Source: Mixophyes australis (lineage: Eukaryota; Chordata; Amphibia; Anura; Limnodynastidae). From it: DNA of 64,000 nucleotides. Below the pieces are notes generated by a model. The model ran no database searches, was not told the DNA's origin, and was given only the letters and a program-made list of their open reading frames with translations. Positions 28,001 through 42,229 of this stretch are shown here, piece by piece (the stretch's first letter is position 1; each line of letters opens with the position of its first letter). Both the position numbers and the translations under genes were made by a program. Location: NCBI GenBank assembly GCA_036250195.1, contig JAVHZZ010000016.1, positions 2,728,001 to 2,792,000 of the forward strand, written 5' to 3'.

Positions 28001-31000
28001 ATCATGAATCATGAATCATGAATCAAATCATGAATCATGAATTGAATCATGAATCATGAATCGAATCATGAATCATGAATCATGAATTGAATCATGAGTT
28101 GAATCATAAATCATGAATCATGAATTGAATCATGAATCATGAATTGAACCATGATTTGAATGATGAATCATGAATCATGAGTCATGAATCATGAATCGAA
28201 TCATGAATCATTAATCATAAATTGAATCATGAATCAAGAATCATGAATCATGAATTGAATCATGAATCGAATCATGAATCATGAATCATGAATTGAATCA
28301 TGAATCATGAATCGAATCATGAATCTCGAATCATGAATTGAATCATGAATCATAAATCGAATAATGAATCATGAGTTGAATCATGAATCATGAATCATGA
28401 ATCGAATCATGAATCATGAATCATGAATCGAAGCATGAATCATGAATTATGAATCAAATCATGAATCATAAATCATGAATTAAATCATAAATCATGAATC
28501 ATGAATCATGAATTGAATCATGAATCGAATCATGAATCATGAATCATGAATCGAATCATGAATCTCGAATCATGAATTGAATCATGAATCATGAATTGAA
28601 TCATGAATTGAATCATAAATCATGAATCATGAATTGAATCATGAATCATAAATCGAATCATGAATCATGAATCGGATCATGAATCATGAATCATGAATTG
28701 AATCATGAATTGAATCATAAATCAAATCATGAATCATGAATTGAATCATGAATTGATTCATAAATCATAAATCATGAATTGAATCATGAATCATGACTCG
28801 AATCATGAATCATGAATTGAATCATAAATCATGAATCATGAATCGAATCATGAATCATGAATCATGAATCGAATCATGAATCATGAATTGAATCATGAAT
28901 CATGAACTGAATCATGAATCATGAATCATGAATTGAATCATGAATTATAAATCATGAATCATGAATCGAATCATGAATCATGAATCAAAAAATGAATCAT
29001 GAATTGAATCATGAATCATGAATCATGAAATGAATCAAGAATCATGAATGGAATCATGAATCATGAATCATGAATAATTAATCAAATCATGAATCATGAA
29101 TTGAATCATGAATCATGAATTGAATCATGAATTATGAATCGAAACACAAATCATGAAATGAATCATGAATCATGAAACGAATCATTAATCATTAATCATG
29201 AATTGAATCATGAATCATGAATTGAATCATGAATCATGAATTGAATCATAAATCATGAATTGAATCATGAATCATGATTTGAATCATGATTTGAATCATG
29301 AATCATGAATCATGAATCATGAATCATGAATCAAATCATCAATCATGAATCATGAATTAAATCATGAATCTAATCATGTATCATGAATTAAATCATGAAT
29401 CATGAATCGAATCATGAATCTCGAATCATGAATTGAATCATGAATCATGAATTGAATCATGAATTGAATCATAAATCATGAATCATGAATTGAATCATGA
29501 ATTATAAATCGAATTATGAATTATGAATCGAATCATGAATCATGAATCATGAATTGAATCATGAATTGAATCATAAATCATGAATCCTGAATTGAATCAT
29601 GAATCATGAATCAAATCATGAATCATGAATTGAATCATTAATAATGAATCATGAATCATGAATCGAATCATGAATTAAATAATGAATCATGAATCATGAA
29701 TTAAATCATGAATCATGAATTGAATCATGAATTATGAAATTAATCATGAATTGAATCATGAATTATGAATCATGAATCATGAATCGAATCATGAATCATG
29801 AATCGAATCATGAATCATGAATCGAAACATGAATCATGAATCGAAACATGAATCATGAATCATGAATTGAATCATGAATCATGAATCATGAAATGAATCA
29901 TAAATCATGAATCATGAAATGAATCATGAATTTAATTATGAATCATGAATCATGAATTGAATCTTAAATCATGAATCATGATTCATTAATTGAATCATGA
30001 ATCATGAATCAAATCATGAATCATAAATTGAATCATGAATCATGAATCGAATCATGAATCATGAATCATAAATCATGAATTGAATCATGAGTTGAATCAT
30101 GAATCATGAATCATAAATCATGAATTGAATCATGAATCATGAATCGAATCATGAATCTCGAATAATGAATTGAATCATGAATCATGAATTGAATCATGAA
30201 TTGAATCATAAATCATGAATCATGAAATGAATCATGAATCATAAATCGAATCATGAATCATGAATCGAATCATGAATCATGAGTCATAATTTGAATCATA
30301 AATTGAATCATAAATCATGAATCCTGAATTGAATCATGAATCATGAATCAAATCATGAATCATAAATTGAATCATGAATAATGAATCATGAATCATGAAT
30401 CGAATCATGAATCATGAAATGAATCATGAATCATGAATCATGAATTGAAACATAAATCATGAATCGAATCATAAATTAAATAATGAATCATGAATCATGA
30501 ATTGAATCATGAATCATGAATCGAATCATGAATCATGAATTGAATCATAAATTGAATCATAAATCATAAATCATGAATTGAATCATAAATCATGAATCAT
30601 GAATCGAATCATGTTTCATGAATCATGAATCATGAATCATGAATCATGAATCATGAATCGAATCATGAATCATGAATTGAATCATGAATCATGAATTGAA
30701 TCATGAATCATGAATCATGAATCATGAATTGAATCATGAATTATGAATCACGAATCATGAATCGAATCATGAATCTTGAATCAAATCAAGAATCATGAAT
30801 CGAATCATGAATCATGGATTGAATCATGAATCATGAATTGAATCATGAATTATGAATCGAAACAAGAATCATGAAATGAATCATGAATCATGAAATGAAT
30901 CATAAATCATTAATCATGAATCGAATCATGAATCATGAATTGAATCATGAATCATGAATTGAATCATAAATCATGAATTGAATCATGAATCATGAATTGA

Positions 31001-34000
31001 ATCATGAATTATGAAGCGAAACACAAATCATGAAATGAATCATGAATCATGAAACGAATCATTAATCATTAATCATGAATTGAATCATGAATCATGAATT
31101 GAATCATGAATCATGAATTGAATCATGAATTATGAATCATGAATCATGAATCGAATCATGAATCATGAATCGAATCATGAATCATGAATCGAAACATGAA
31201 TCATGAATTGAATCATGAATCATGAATCATGAATCATGAATCATGAATTGAATCATGAATCATGAATCGAATCATGAATCATGAATTGAATAATAAATCA
31301 TGAATCATGAATCGAATCATGAATCATGAATCATGAATCATGAATCATGAATCGAATCATGAATCATGAATTGAATCATGAATCATGAACTGAATCATGA
31401 ATCATGAATCATGAATCATGAATTGAATCATGAATTATAAATCATGAATCATGAATCGAATCATGAATCATGAATCGAAATATGAATCATGAATTGAATC
31501 ATGAATCATGAATCATGAAATGAATCAAGAATCATGAATCAAATCATGAATCATAAATCATAAATAATGAATCGAATTATGAATCATGAATTGAATCATG
31601 AATCATGAATTAAATCATGAATCATGAATCGAATCATGAATCTCGAATCATGAATTGAATCATGAATCATAAATCGAATCATGAATCATGAATTGAATCA
31701 TGAATTATGAATCATGAATCGAATCATGAATCATGAATCATGAATCGAAGCATGAATCATGAATTATGAATCGAATCATGAATCATGAATCATGAATTGA
31801 ATCATGAATCATGAATCATAAATCATGAATTGAATCATGAATCGAATCATGAATCATGAATCATGAATCGAATCATGAATCTCGAATCATGAATTGTATC
31901 ATGAATCATGAATTGAATCATGAATTGAATCATAAATCATGAATCATGAAATGAATCATGAATCATAAATCATGAATTGAATCATAAATCATAAATCGAA
32001 TCATGAATTAAATAATGAATCATGAATCATGAATTGAATCATGAATCATGAATCTAATCATGAATCATGAATCATGAATCATGAATTGAATCATAAATTG
32101 ATTCATAAATCATGAATTGAATCATGAATCATGACTTGAATCATGAATTGAATCATAAATCATGAATCATGAATCGAATCATGAATCATGAATCATGAAT
32201 CGAATCATGAATCATGAACTGAATCATGAATCATGAATCATGAATTGAATCATGAATTATAAATCATGAATCATGAATCGATTCATGAATCATGAATCGA
32301 AATATGAATCATGAATTGAATCATGAATCATGAATCATGAATTGAATCATGAATTGAATCATAAATCAAATCATGAATCATGAATTGAATCATGAATTAT
32401 GAATCATGAATCATGAATCGAATCATGAATCATGAAATGAATCATGAATTATAAATCATGAATTGAATCATAAATCATGAATCGAATCATGAATTAAATA
32501 ATGAATCATGAATCATGAATTGAATCATGAATCATGAATCGAATCATGAATCTCGAATCATGAATTGAATCATGAATCATAAATTGAATCATGAATCATG
32601 AATTGAATCATGAATTATGAATCATGAATCGAATCATGAATCATGAATCATGAATCGAAGCATGAATCATGAATTATGAATCGAATCATGAATCATGAAT
32701 CATGAATTGAATCATGAATCATGAATCATAAATCATGAATTGAATCATGAATCGAATCATGAATCATGAATCATGAATCGAATCATGAATCTCAAATCAT
32801 GAATTGAATCATGAATCATGAATTGAATCATGAATTGAATCATAAATCATGAATCATGAATTGAATCATGAATCATAAATCGAATCATGAATCATGAATC
32901 GAATCATGAATCATGATTAATGAATCATGAATTGAATCATGAATGGAATCATAAATCGAATCATGAATCATGAATTGAATCATGAATCGAATCATGAATC
33001 ATGAATCATGAATCGAATCATGAATCTCGAATCATGAATTGAATCATGAATCATGAATTGAATCATGAATTGAATCATAAATCATGAATCATGAATTGAA
33101 TCATGAATCATAAATCGAATCATGAATCATGAATCGAATCATGAATCATGAAATGAATCATGAATCATAAATCATGAATTGAATCATAAATCATAAATCG
33201 AATCATGAATTAAATAATGAATCATGAATCATGAATTGAATCATGAATCATGAATCTAATCATGAATCATGAATCATGAATCATGAATCATGAATTGAAT
33301 CATACATTGATTCATAAATCATAAATCATGAATTGAATCATGAATCATGACTTGAATCATGAATTGAATCATAAATCATGAATCATGAATCGAATCATGA
33401 ATCATGAATCGAATCATGAATCATGAACTGAATCATGAATCATGAATCATGAATCATGAATTGAATCATGAATTATAAATCATGAATCATGAATCGATTC
33501 ATGAATCATGAATCGAAATATGAATCATGAATTGAATCATGAATCATGAATTGAATCATGAATTGAATCATAAATCAAATCATGAATCATGAATTGAATC
33601 ATGAATTATGAATCATGAATCATGAATCGAATCATGAATCATGAAATGAATCATGAATTATAAATCATGAATTGAATCATAAATCATGAATCGAATCATG
33701 AATTAAATAATGAATCATGAATCATGAATTGAATCATGAATCATGAATCGAATCATGAATCTCGAATCATGAATTGAATCATGAATCATAAATTGAATCA
33801 TGAAGCATGAATTGAATCATGAATTATGAATCATGAATCGAATCATGAATCATGAATCATGAATCGAAGCATGAATCATGAATTATGAATCGAATCATGA
33901 ATCATGAATCATGAATTGAATCATGAATCATGAATCATAAATCATGAATTGAATCATGAATCGAATCATGAATCATGAATCATGAATCGAATCATGAATC

Positions 34001-34085
34001 TTAAATCATGAATTGAATCATGAATCATGAATTGAATCATGAATTGAATCATAAATCATGAATCATGAATTGAATCATGAATCAT
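25011..34085 (+). repeat. Roughly 8.9-9.0 kb higher-order repeat, copy 2
   Basis: Directly follows copy 1 and repeats it nearly base for base. Differences seen by eye are few: ATCAAATC at 29,331 where copy 1 has ATCGAATC at 20,342 (a CpG to CpA change), AATCATG near 29,215 where copy 1 has AATCCTG, AATTATGAAG near 31,008 where copy 1 has AATTAAGAAG, and one heptamer fewer near 32,105. The 97-base run absent from copy 1 is present here at about 27,365-27,460 and also in the third copy near 58,200, so copy 1 carries the deletion. Near 34,085 the sequence continues as flavour A, while copy 1 switched to flavour B at the equivalent point. Confidence 0.87.
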
Positions 34086-36220
34086 AAATCGAATCATGAA
34101 TCATGAATCGAATCATGAATCATGATTAATGAATCATGAATTGAATCATGAATGGAATCATAAATCGAATCATGAATCATGAATTGAATTATGAATTATG
34201 AATCATGAATTATAAATCGAATCATGAATCATGAAATGAATCATGAATCATAAATCATTAATTGAATCATAAATCATAAATCGAATCATGAATTAAATAA
34301 TAAATCATGAATCATGAATTGAATCATGAATCATGAATCTAATCATGAATCATGAATCATGAATCATGAATTGAATCATAAATTGATTCATAAATCATAA
34401 ATCATGAATTAAATCATGAATCATGACTTGAATCATGAATTGAATCATAAATCATGAATCATGAATCGAATCATGAATCATGAATCATAAATCGAATCAT
34501 GAATCATGAACTGAATCATGAATCATGAATCATGAATCATGAATTGAATCATGAATCATGAATCGAAACATGAATCATGAATTGAATCATGAATCATGAA
34601 TCATGAAATGAATCAAGAATCATGAATCGAATCATGAATCATGAATAATAAATCAAATCATGAATCATGAATTGAATCATGAATCATGAATTGAATCATG
34701 AATTATGAATCGAAACACGAATCATGAAATGAATCATGAATCATGAAACGAATCATTAATCATTAATCATGAATTGAATCATGAATCATGAATTGAATCA
34801 TGAATCATGAATTGAATCATGAATCATGAATTGAATCATAAATCATGAATTGAATCATGAATCATGATTTGAATCATGATTTGAATCATTAATCATGAAT
34901 CATGAATCATGAATCATGAATTAAATCATGAATCTAATCATGTATCATGAATTAAATCATGAATCATGAATCGAATCATGAATCTCGAATCATGAATTGA
35001 ATCATGAATCATGAATTGAATCATGAATTGAATCATAAATCATGAATCATGAATTGAATCATGAATTATAAATCGAAGTATGAATTATGAATCATGAATT
35101 GAATCATGAATTGAATCATAAATCCTGAATCCTGAATTGAATCATGAATCATGAATCAAATCATGAATCATGAATAATGAATCATGAATCATGAATCGAA
35201 TCATGAAATAAATAATGAATCATGAATCATGAATTGAATCATGAATCATGAATCGAATCATGAATCATGAATCATGAATCATGAATCATGAATTGAATCA
35301 TAAATTGAATCATAAATCATAAATCATGAATTGAATCATAAATCATGAATCATGAATCGAATCATGTTTCATGAATCATGAATCATAAATCAAATCATGA
35401 ATCATGAATTGAATCATGAATCATGAATTGAATCATGAATCATGAATTGAATCATGAATCATGAATCATGAATCATGAATTGAATCATGAATTATGAATC
35501 ATGAATCATGAATCGAATCATGAATCATGAATCGAATCATGAATCATGAATCGAAACATGAATCATGAATTGAATCATAAATCATGAATCATGAAATGAA
35601 TCATAAATCATGAATCATGAAATGAATCATGAATTTAATTATGAATCAAGAATCATGAATTGAATCATGAATCATGATTCATTAATTGAATCATGAATCA
35701 TGAATCGAAACATGAATCATGAATTGAATCATAAATCATGAATCATGAAATGAATCATAAATCATGAATCATGAAATGAATCATGAATTTAATTATGAAT
35801 CATGAATCATGAATTGAATCATGAATCATGAATCATGATTCATTAATTGAATCATGAATCATGAATCAAATCATGAATCATAAATTGAATCATGAATCAT
35901 GAATTGAATCATGAATTGAATCATGAATCATGAATCATAAATCATGAATTGAATCATGAATCATGAATCGAATCATGAATCTCGAATAATGAATTTAATC
36001 ATGAATCATGAATTGAATCATGAATTGAATCATAAATCATGAATCATGAAATGAATCATGAATCATAAATCGAATCATGAATCATGAATCGAATCATGAA
36101 TCATGAATCATGAATTGAATCATGAATTGAATCATAAATCATGAATCCTGAATTGAATCATGAATCATGAATCAAATCATGAATCATGAATTGAATCATG
36201 AATTATGAATCGAAACAAGA
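28250..36220 (+). repeat. Flavour A array block 3
   Basis: Up to about 34,085 this is the flavour A part of the 9 kb unit. Beyond that it continues with sequence like 8,700-10,600: GAACTG, GAAACACG near 34,713, ATCCTGAATCCTG near 35,122, ATGTTTC near 35,367 and two rounds of GATTCATTAATTG. It ends at the module GAATCGAAACAAG...GAAGCATG (36,206-36,280) that recurs at several A-to-B transitions. Confidence 0.68.
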
Positions 36221-36739
36221 ATCATGAATTGAATCATGAATCATGAATTAAATCATGATTTGAATCATGAATCATGAAGCATGAATCATTAATCATGAAT
36301 TAAATCATGAATCATGAATCATAAAATGAAACATGAATTGAATCATGAATCATGAAATGAATCATGAATTTAATCATGAATTGAATCATGAATCATGAAT
36401 CATGAATCATGAAATGAATCATGAATTGAATCATGAATTGAATCATGAATCATGAAATGAATCATGAATTGAATCATGAATCATGAATCAAATCATGAAT
36501 CATGAATTGAATAATGAACCATGAATCGAATCATGAATCATGAATCATGAATCTTGAATTAAATCATGAATTGAATCTTAAATCATGAATTATGAATTGA
36601 ATCATGAATTGAATCATAAATCATGAATCATGAATCGAATCATGAATCATTAATCATGAATTGAATCATGAGTTGAATCATAAATCATGAATCATGAATT
36701 GAATCATGAGTTGAATCATAAATCATGAATCATGAATTG

Positions 36740-37440
36740 AATCATGAATCATGAATTGAATCATGAATCATGAATTGAATCATGAATCATGAATTGCATC
36801 ATGAATCATGAATTGAATCATGAATCATTAATCATGAATTAAATCATGAATCATGAATCATGAAATGAATCATGAATTGAATCATGAATCATGAAATGAA
36901 TCATGAATTGAATCATGAATTGAATCATGAATCATGAATCATGAATTCAATCATGAATCATGAAATGAATCATGAATTGAATAATGAATGATGAATCATG
37001 AATTGAATTATGAATCATGAATCATGAATTGAATCATGAATGATGAATCATGAATTGAATCATGAATCATGAATCATGAATTGAATCATGAATCATGAAT
37101 CATGAATTGAATCATGAATCATGAAATGAATCATGAATTTAATCATGAATCATGAAATGAATCATGAATTGAATCATGAATCATGAAATGAATCATGAAT
37201 TGAATCATGAATCATGAATCATGAATTAAATCATGAATCATGATTCATGAATTGAATCATGAATCATGAATCAAATCATGAATCATGAATTGAATCATGA
37301 ATCATGAATTGAATCATGAATCATGAAATGAATCATGAATTGAATCATGAATCATGAATCATGAATTGAATCATGAATCATAAATTATGATTCATGAATT
37401 GAATCATGAATCAAATCATGAATCATGAATTGAATCATGA
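36740..37440 (+). repeat. 693-base tandem duplication, copy 1
   Basis: The rare ATGAATTCAATC near 36,943 recurs near 37,636, AATAATGAATGATG at 36,980 recurs at 37,673, and CATAAATTATGATTC near 37,379 recurs near 38,071. All are spaced 692-693 bases. Both copies contain the only ATGAATTCAATC variants in this part of the array. A small loss is visible near 37,410, where one heptamer-pair before AATCAAATC is missing in copy 1. Confidence 0.82.
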
Positions 37441-38150
37441 ATCATAAATTGAATCATGAATCATGAATTGAATCATGAATCATGAATTGCATCATGAATC
37501 ATGAATTGAATCATGAATCATTAATCATGAATTAAATCATGAATCATGAATCATGAAATGAATCATGAATTGAATCATGAATCATGAAATGAATCATGAA
37601 TTGAATCATGAATTGAATCATGAATCATGAATCATGAATTCAATCATGAATCATGAAATGAATCATGAATTGAATAATGAATGATGAATCATGAATTGAA
37701 TTATGAATCATGAATCATGAATTGAATCATGAATGATGAATCATGAATTGAATCATGAATCATGAATCATGAATTGAATCATGAATCATGAATCATGAAT
37801 TGAATCATGAATCATGAAATGAATCATGAATTTAATCATGAATCATGAAATGAATCATGAATTGAATCATGAATCATGAAATGAATCATGAATTGAATCA
37901 TGAATCATGAATCATGAATTAAATCATGAATCATGATTCATGAATTGAATCATGAATCATGAATCAAATCATGAATCATGAATTGAATCATGAATCATGA
38001 ATTGAATCATGAATCATGAAATGAATCATGAATTGAATCATGAATCATGAATCATGAATTGAATCATGAATCATAAATTATGATTCATGAATTGAATCAT
38101 GAATCATGAATCAAATCATGAATCATGAATTGAATCATGAATCATAAATT
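37441..38150 (+). repeat. 693-base tandem duplication, copy 2
   Basis: The direct second copy of the preceding 693-base unit, with the same order of GAATGATG, AAATG, GAATTTAATC and GATTCATG variants. It is followed by the first of two AATCATAAATTG contexts that lead into the roughly 965-base pair of repeats. Confidence 0.8.
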
Positions 38151-41100
38151 GAATCATGAATCATGAATCATGAATCATGAATTGAATCATGAATTGAATC
38201 ATAAATCATGAATCATGAATTGAATCATGAATTGAATCATAAATCATGAATCGAATCATGAATCATGAATTGAATCATGAATCTTGAATCGAATCATGAA
38301 TCATGAATCAGGAATCAAATCATGAATCATGAATTGAATCATGAATCATGAATCGAATAATGAATTATGAATCATGAATCATGAATTAAATCATGAGTTT
38401 AATCATAAATCATGAATCATGAATTGAATCATGAATCATGAATCGAATCATGAATCATGAATTGTATCATGAATCATGAATTGCATCATGAATCATGAAT
38501 CATTAATTATGAATTAAATCATGAATCATGAAATGAATCATAAATCATGAATCATAAAATGAATCATGAATTTAATTATGAATCATGAATCATGAATTGA
38601 ATCATGAATCATGAATCATGATTCATTAATTGAATCATGAATCATGAATCAAATCATGAATCAAATCATGAATCATAAATTGAATCATGAATCATGAATC
38701 GAATCATGAATCATGAATCATGAATTGAATCATGAATTGAATCATGAATCATGAATCATAAATCATGAATTGAATCATGAATCATGAAATGAATCATGAA
38801 TTGAATCATGAATCATGAAATGAATCATGAATTGAATCATGAATCATGAAATGAATCATGAATTGAATCATGAATCATGAATTAAATCATGAATCATGAT
38901 TCATGAATTGAATCATGAATCATGAATCAAATCATGAATCATGAATTGAATCATGAATCATGAATCGAATCATGAATCATGAATCATGAAATGAATCATG
39001 AATTGAATCATGAATCATGAATCATGAATTGAATCATGAATCATAAATTATGATTCATGAATTGAATCATGAATCATGAATCAAATCATGAATCATGAAT
39101 TGAATCATGAATCATAAATTGAATCATGAATCATGAATCATGAATCATGAATTGAATCATGAATTGAATCATAAATCATGAATCATGAATTGAATCATGA
39201 ATTGAATCATAAATCATGAATCGAATCATGAATCATGAATTGAATCATGAATCTTGAATCGAATCATGAATCAGGAATCAAATCATGAATCATGAATTGA
39301 ATCATGAATCATGAATCGAATAATGAATTATGAATCATGAATCATGAATTAAATCATGAGTTTAATCATAAATCATGAATCATGAATTGAATCATGAATC
39401 ATGAATCGAATCATGAATCATGAATTGTATCATGAATCATGAATTGCATCATGAATCATGAATCATTAATTATGAATTAAATCATGAATCATGAAATGAA
39501 TCATAAATCATGAATCATGAAATGAATCATGAATTTAATTATGAATCATGAATCATGAATTGAATCATGAATCATGAATCATGATTCATTAATTGAATCA
39601 TGAATCATGAATCAAATCATGAATCAAATCATGAATCATAAATTGAATCATGAATCATGAATCGAATCATGAATCATGAATCATGAATCATGAATTGAAT
39701 CATGAATTGAATCATGAATCATGAATCATAAATCATGAATTGAATCATGAATCATAAATCGAATCATGAATCTCGAATAATGAATTTAATCATGAATCAT
39801 GAATTGAATCATGAATTGAATCATAAATCATGAATCATGAAATGAATCATGAATCATAAATCGAATCATGAATCATGAATCGAATCATGAATCATGAATC
39901 ATGAATTGAATCATGAATTGAATCATAAATCATGAATCCTGAATTGAATCATGAATCATGAATCAAATCATGAATCATGAATTGAATCATGAATTATGAA
40001 TTGAAACAAGAATCATGAATTGAATCATGAATCATGAATTAAATCATGATTTGAATCATGAATCATGAAGCATGAATCATTAATCATGAATTAAATCATG
40101 AATCATGAATCATAAAATGAAACATGAATTGAATCATGAATCATGAAATGAATCATGAATTTAATCATGAATTGAATCATGAATCATGAATCATGAATCA
40201 TGAAATGAATCATGAATTGAATCATGAATTGAATCATGAATCATGAAATGAATCATGAATTGAATCATGAATCATGAATCAAATCATGAATCATGAATTG
40301 AATAATGAATCATGAATCGAATCATGAATCATGAATCATGAATCTTGAATTAAATCATGAATTGAATCTTAAATCATGAATTATGAATTGAATCATGAAT
40401 TGAATCATAAATCATGAATCATGAATCGAATCATGAATCATTAATCATGAATTGAATCATGAGTTGAATCATAAATCATGAATCATGAATTGAATCATGA
40501 GTTGAATCATAAATCATGAATCATGAATTGAATCATGAATCATGAATTGAATCATGAATCATCAATTGAATCATGAATCATGAATTGCATCATGAATCAT
40601 GAATTGAATCATGAATCATTAATCATGAATTAAATCATGAATCATGAATCATGAAATGAATCATGAATTGAATCATGAATCATGAAATGAATCATGAATT
40701 GAATCATGAATTGAATCATGAATCATGAATCATGAATTGAATCATGAATCATGAAATGAATCATGAATTGAATAATGAATCATGAATCATGAATTGAATC
40801 ATGAATCATGAATTGAATCATGAATCATGAATTGAATCATGAATCATGAATTGCATCATGAATCATGAATTGAATCATGAATCATTAATCATGAATTAAA
40901 TCATGAATCATGAAATGAATCATGAATTGAATCATGAATCATGAAATGAATCATGAATTGAATCATGAATTGAATCATGAATCATGAATCATGAATTGAA
41001 TCATGAATCATGAAATGAATCATGAATTGAATAATGAATCATGAATCATGAATTGAATCATGAATCATGAAATGAATCATGAATTGAATCATGAATGATG

Positions 41101-42229
41101 AATCATGAATTGAATCATGAATCATGAATCATGAATTGAATCATGAATCATGAATCATGAATTGAATCATGAATCATAAAATGAATCATGAATTGAATCA
41201 TGAATCATGAAATGAATCATGAATTGAATCATGAATCATGAAATGAATCATGAATTGAATCATGAATCATGAATCATGAATTGAATCATGAATCATGATT
41301 CATGAATTGAATCATGAATCATGAATCAAATCATGAATCATGAATTGAATCATGAATCATGAATCGAATCATGAATCATGAATCATGAAATGAATCATGA
41401 ATTGAATCATGAATCATGAATCATGAATTGAATCATGAATCATAAATTATGATTCATGAATTGAATCATGAATCATGAATCAAATCATGAATCATGAATT
41501 GAATCATGAATCATAAATTGAATCATGAATCATGAATCATGAATCATGAATTGAATCATGAATTGAATCATAAATCATGAATCATGAATTGAATCATGAA
41601 TTGAATCATAAATCATGAATCGAATCATGAATCATGAATTGAATCAGGAATCTTAAATCGAATCATGAATCATGAATCAGGAATCAAATCATGAATCATG
41701 AATTGAATCATGAATCATGAATCGAATAATGAATTATGAATCATGAATCATGAATTGAATCATGAGTTTAATCATAAATCATGAATCATGAATTGAATCA
41801 TGAATCATGAATCGAATCATGAATCATGAATTGTATCATGAATCATGAATTGCATCATGAATCATGAATCATTAATCATGAATTAAATCATGAATCATGA
41901 AATGAATCATCAATTGAATCATGAATCATGAAATGAATCATGAATTGAATCATGAATCATGAAATGAATCATGAATCATGAAATGAATCATGAATTGAAT
42001 CATGAATTGAATCATGAATCATGAAATGAATCATGAATTGAATCATAAATCATGAATCATGAATTGAAACATGAATCATGAAATGAATCATGAATTGAAT
42101 CATGAATCATGAATCATGATTCATGAATTGAATCATGAATCATGAATCAAATCATGAATCATGAATTGAATAATGAATCATGAATTGAATAATGAATCAT
42201 GAATCGAATTACAAATCATGAATCATGAA

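Larger units (their letters stand above)
35800..39600 (+). repeat. About 3.8 kb tandem duplication, copy 1
   Basis: AATCTCGAATAATG at 35,979 recurs at 39,770 (3,791 apart), GAAGCATGAATCATT at 36,276 recurs at 40,077 (3,801) and GAGTTG at 36,670 recurs at 40,461 (3,791). Nested inside is a 693-base duplication and a pair about 960-970 bases apart: TCAAATCATGAATC at 38,661 and 39,624, and CATAAATTATG at 38,073 and 39,043. At 40,003 the second copy has GAATTGAAACAAG where the first has GAATCGAAACAAG at 36,209, a CpG to TpG change. Boundaries are approximate. Confidence 0.72.
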
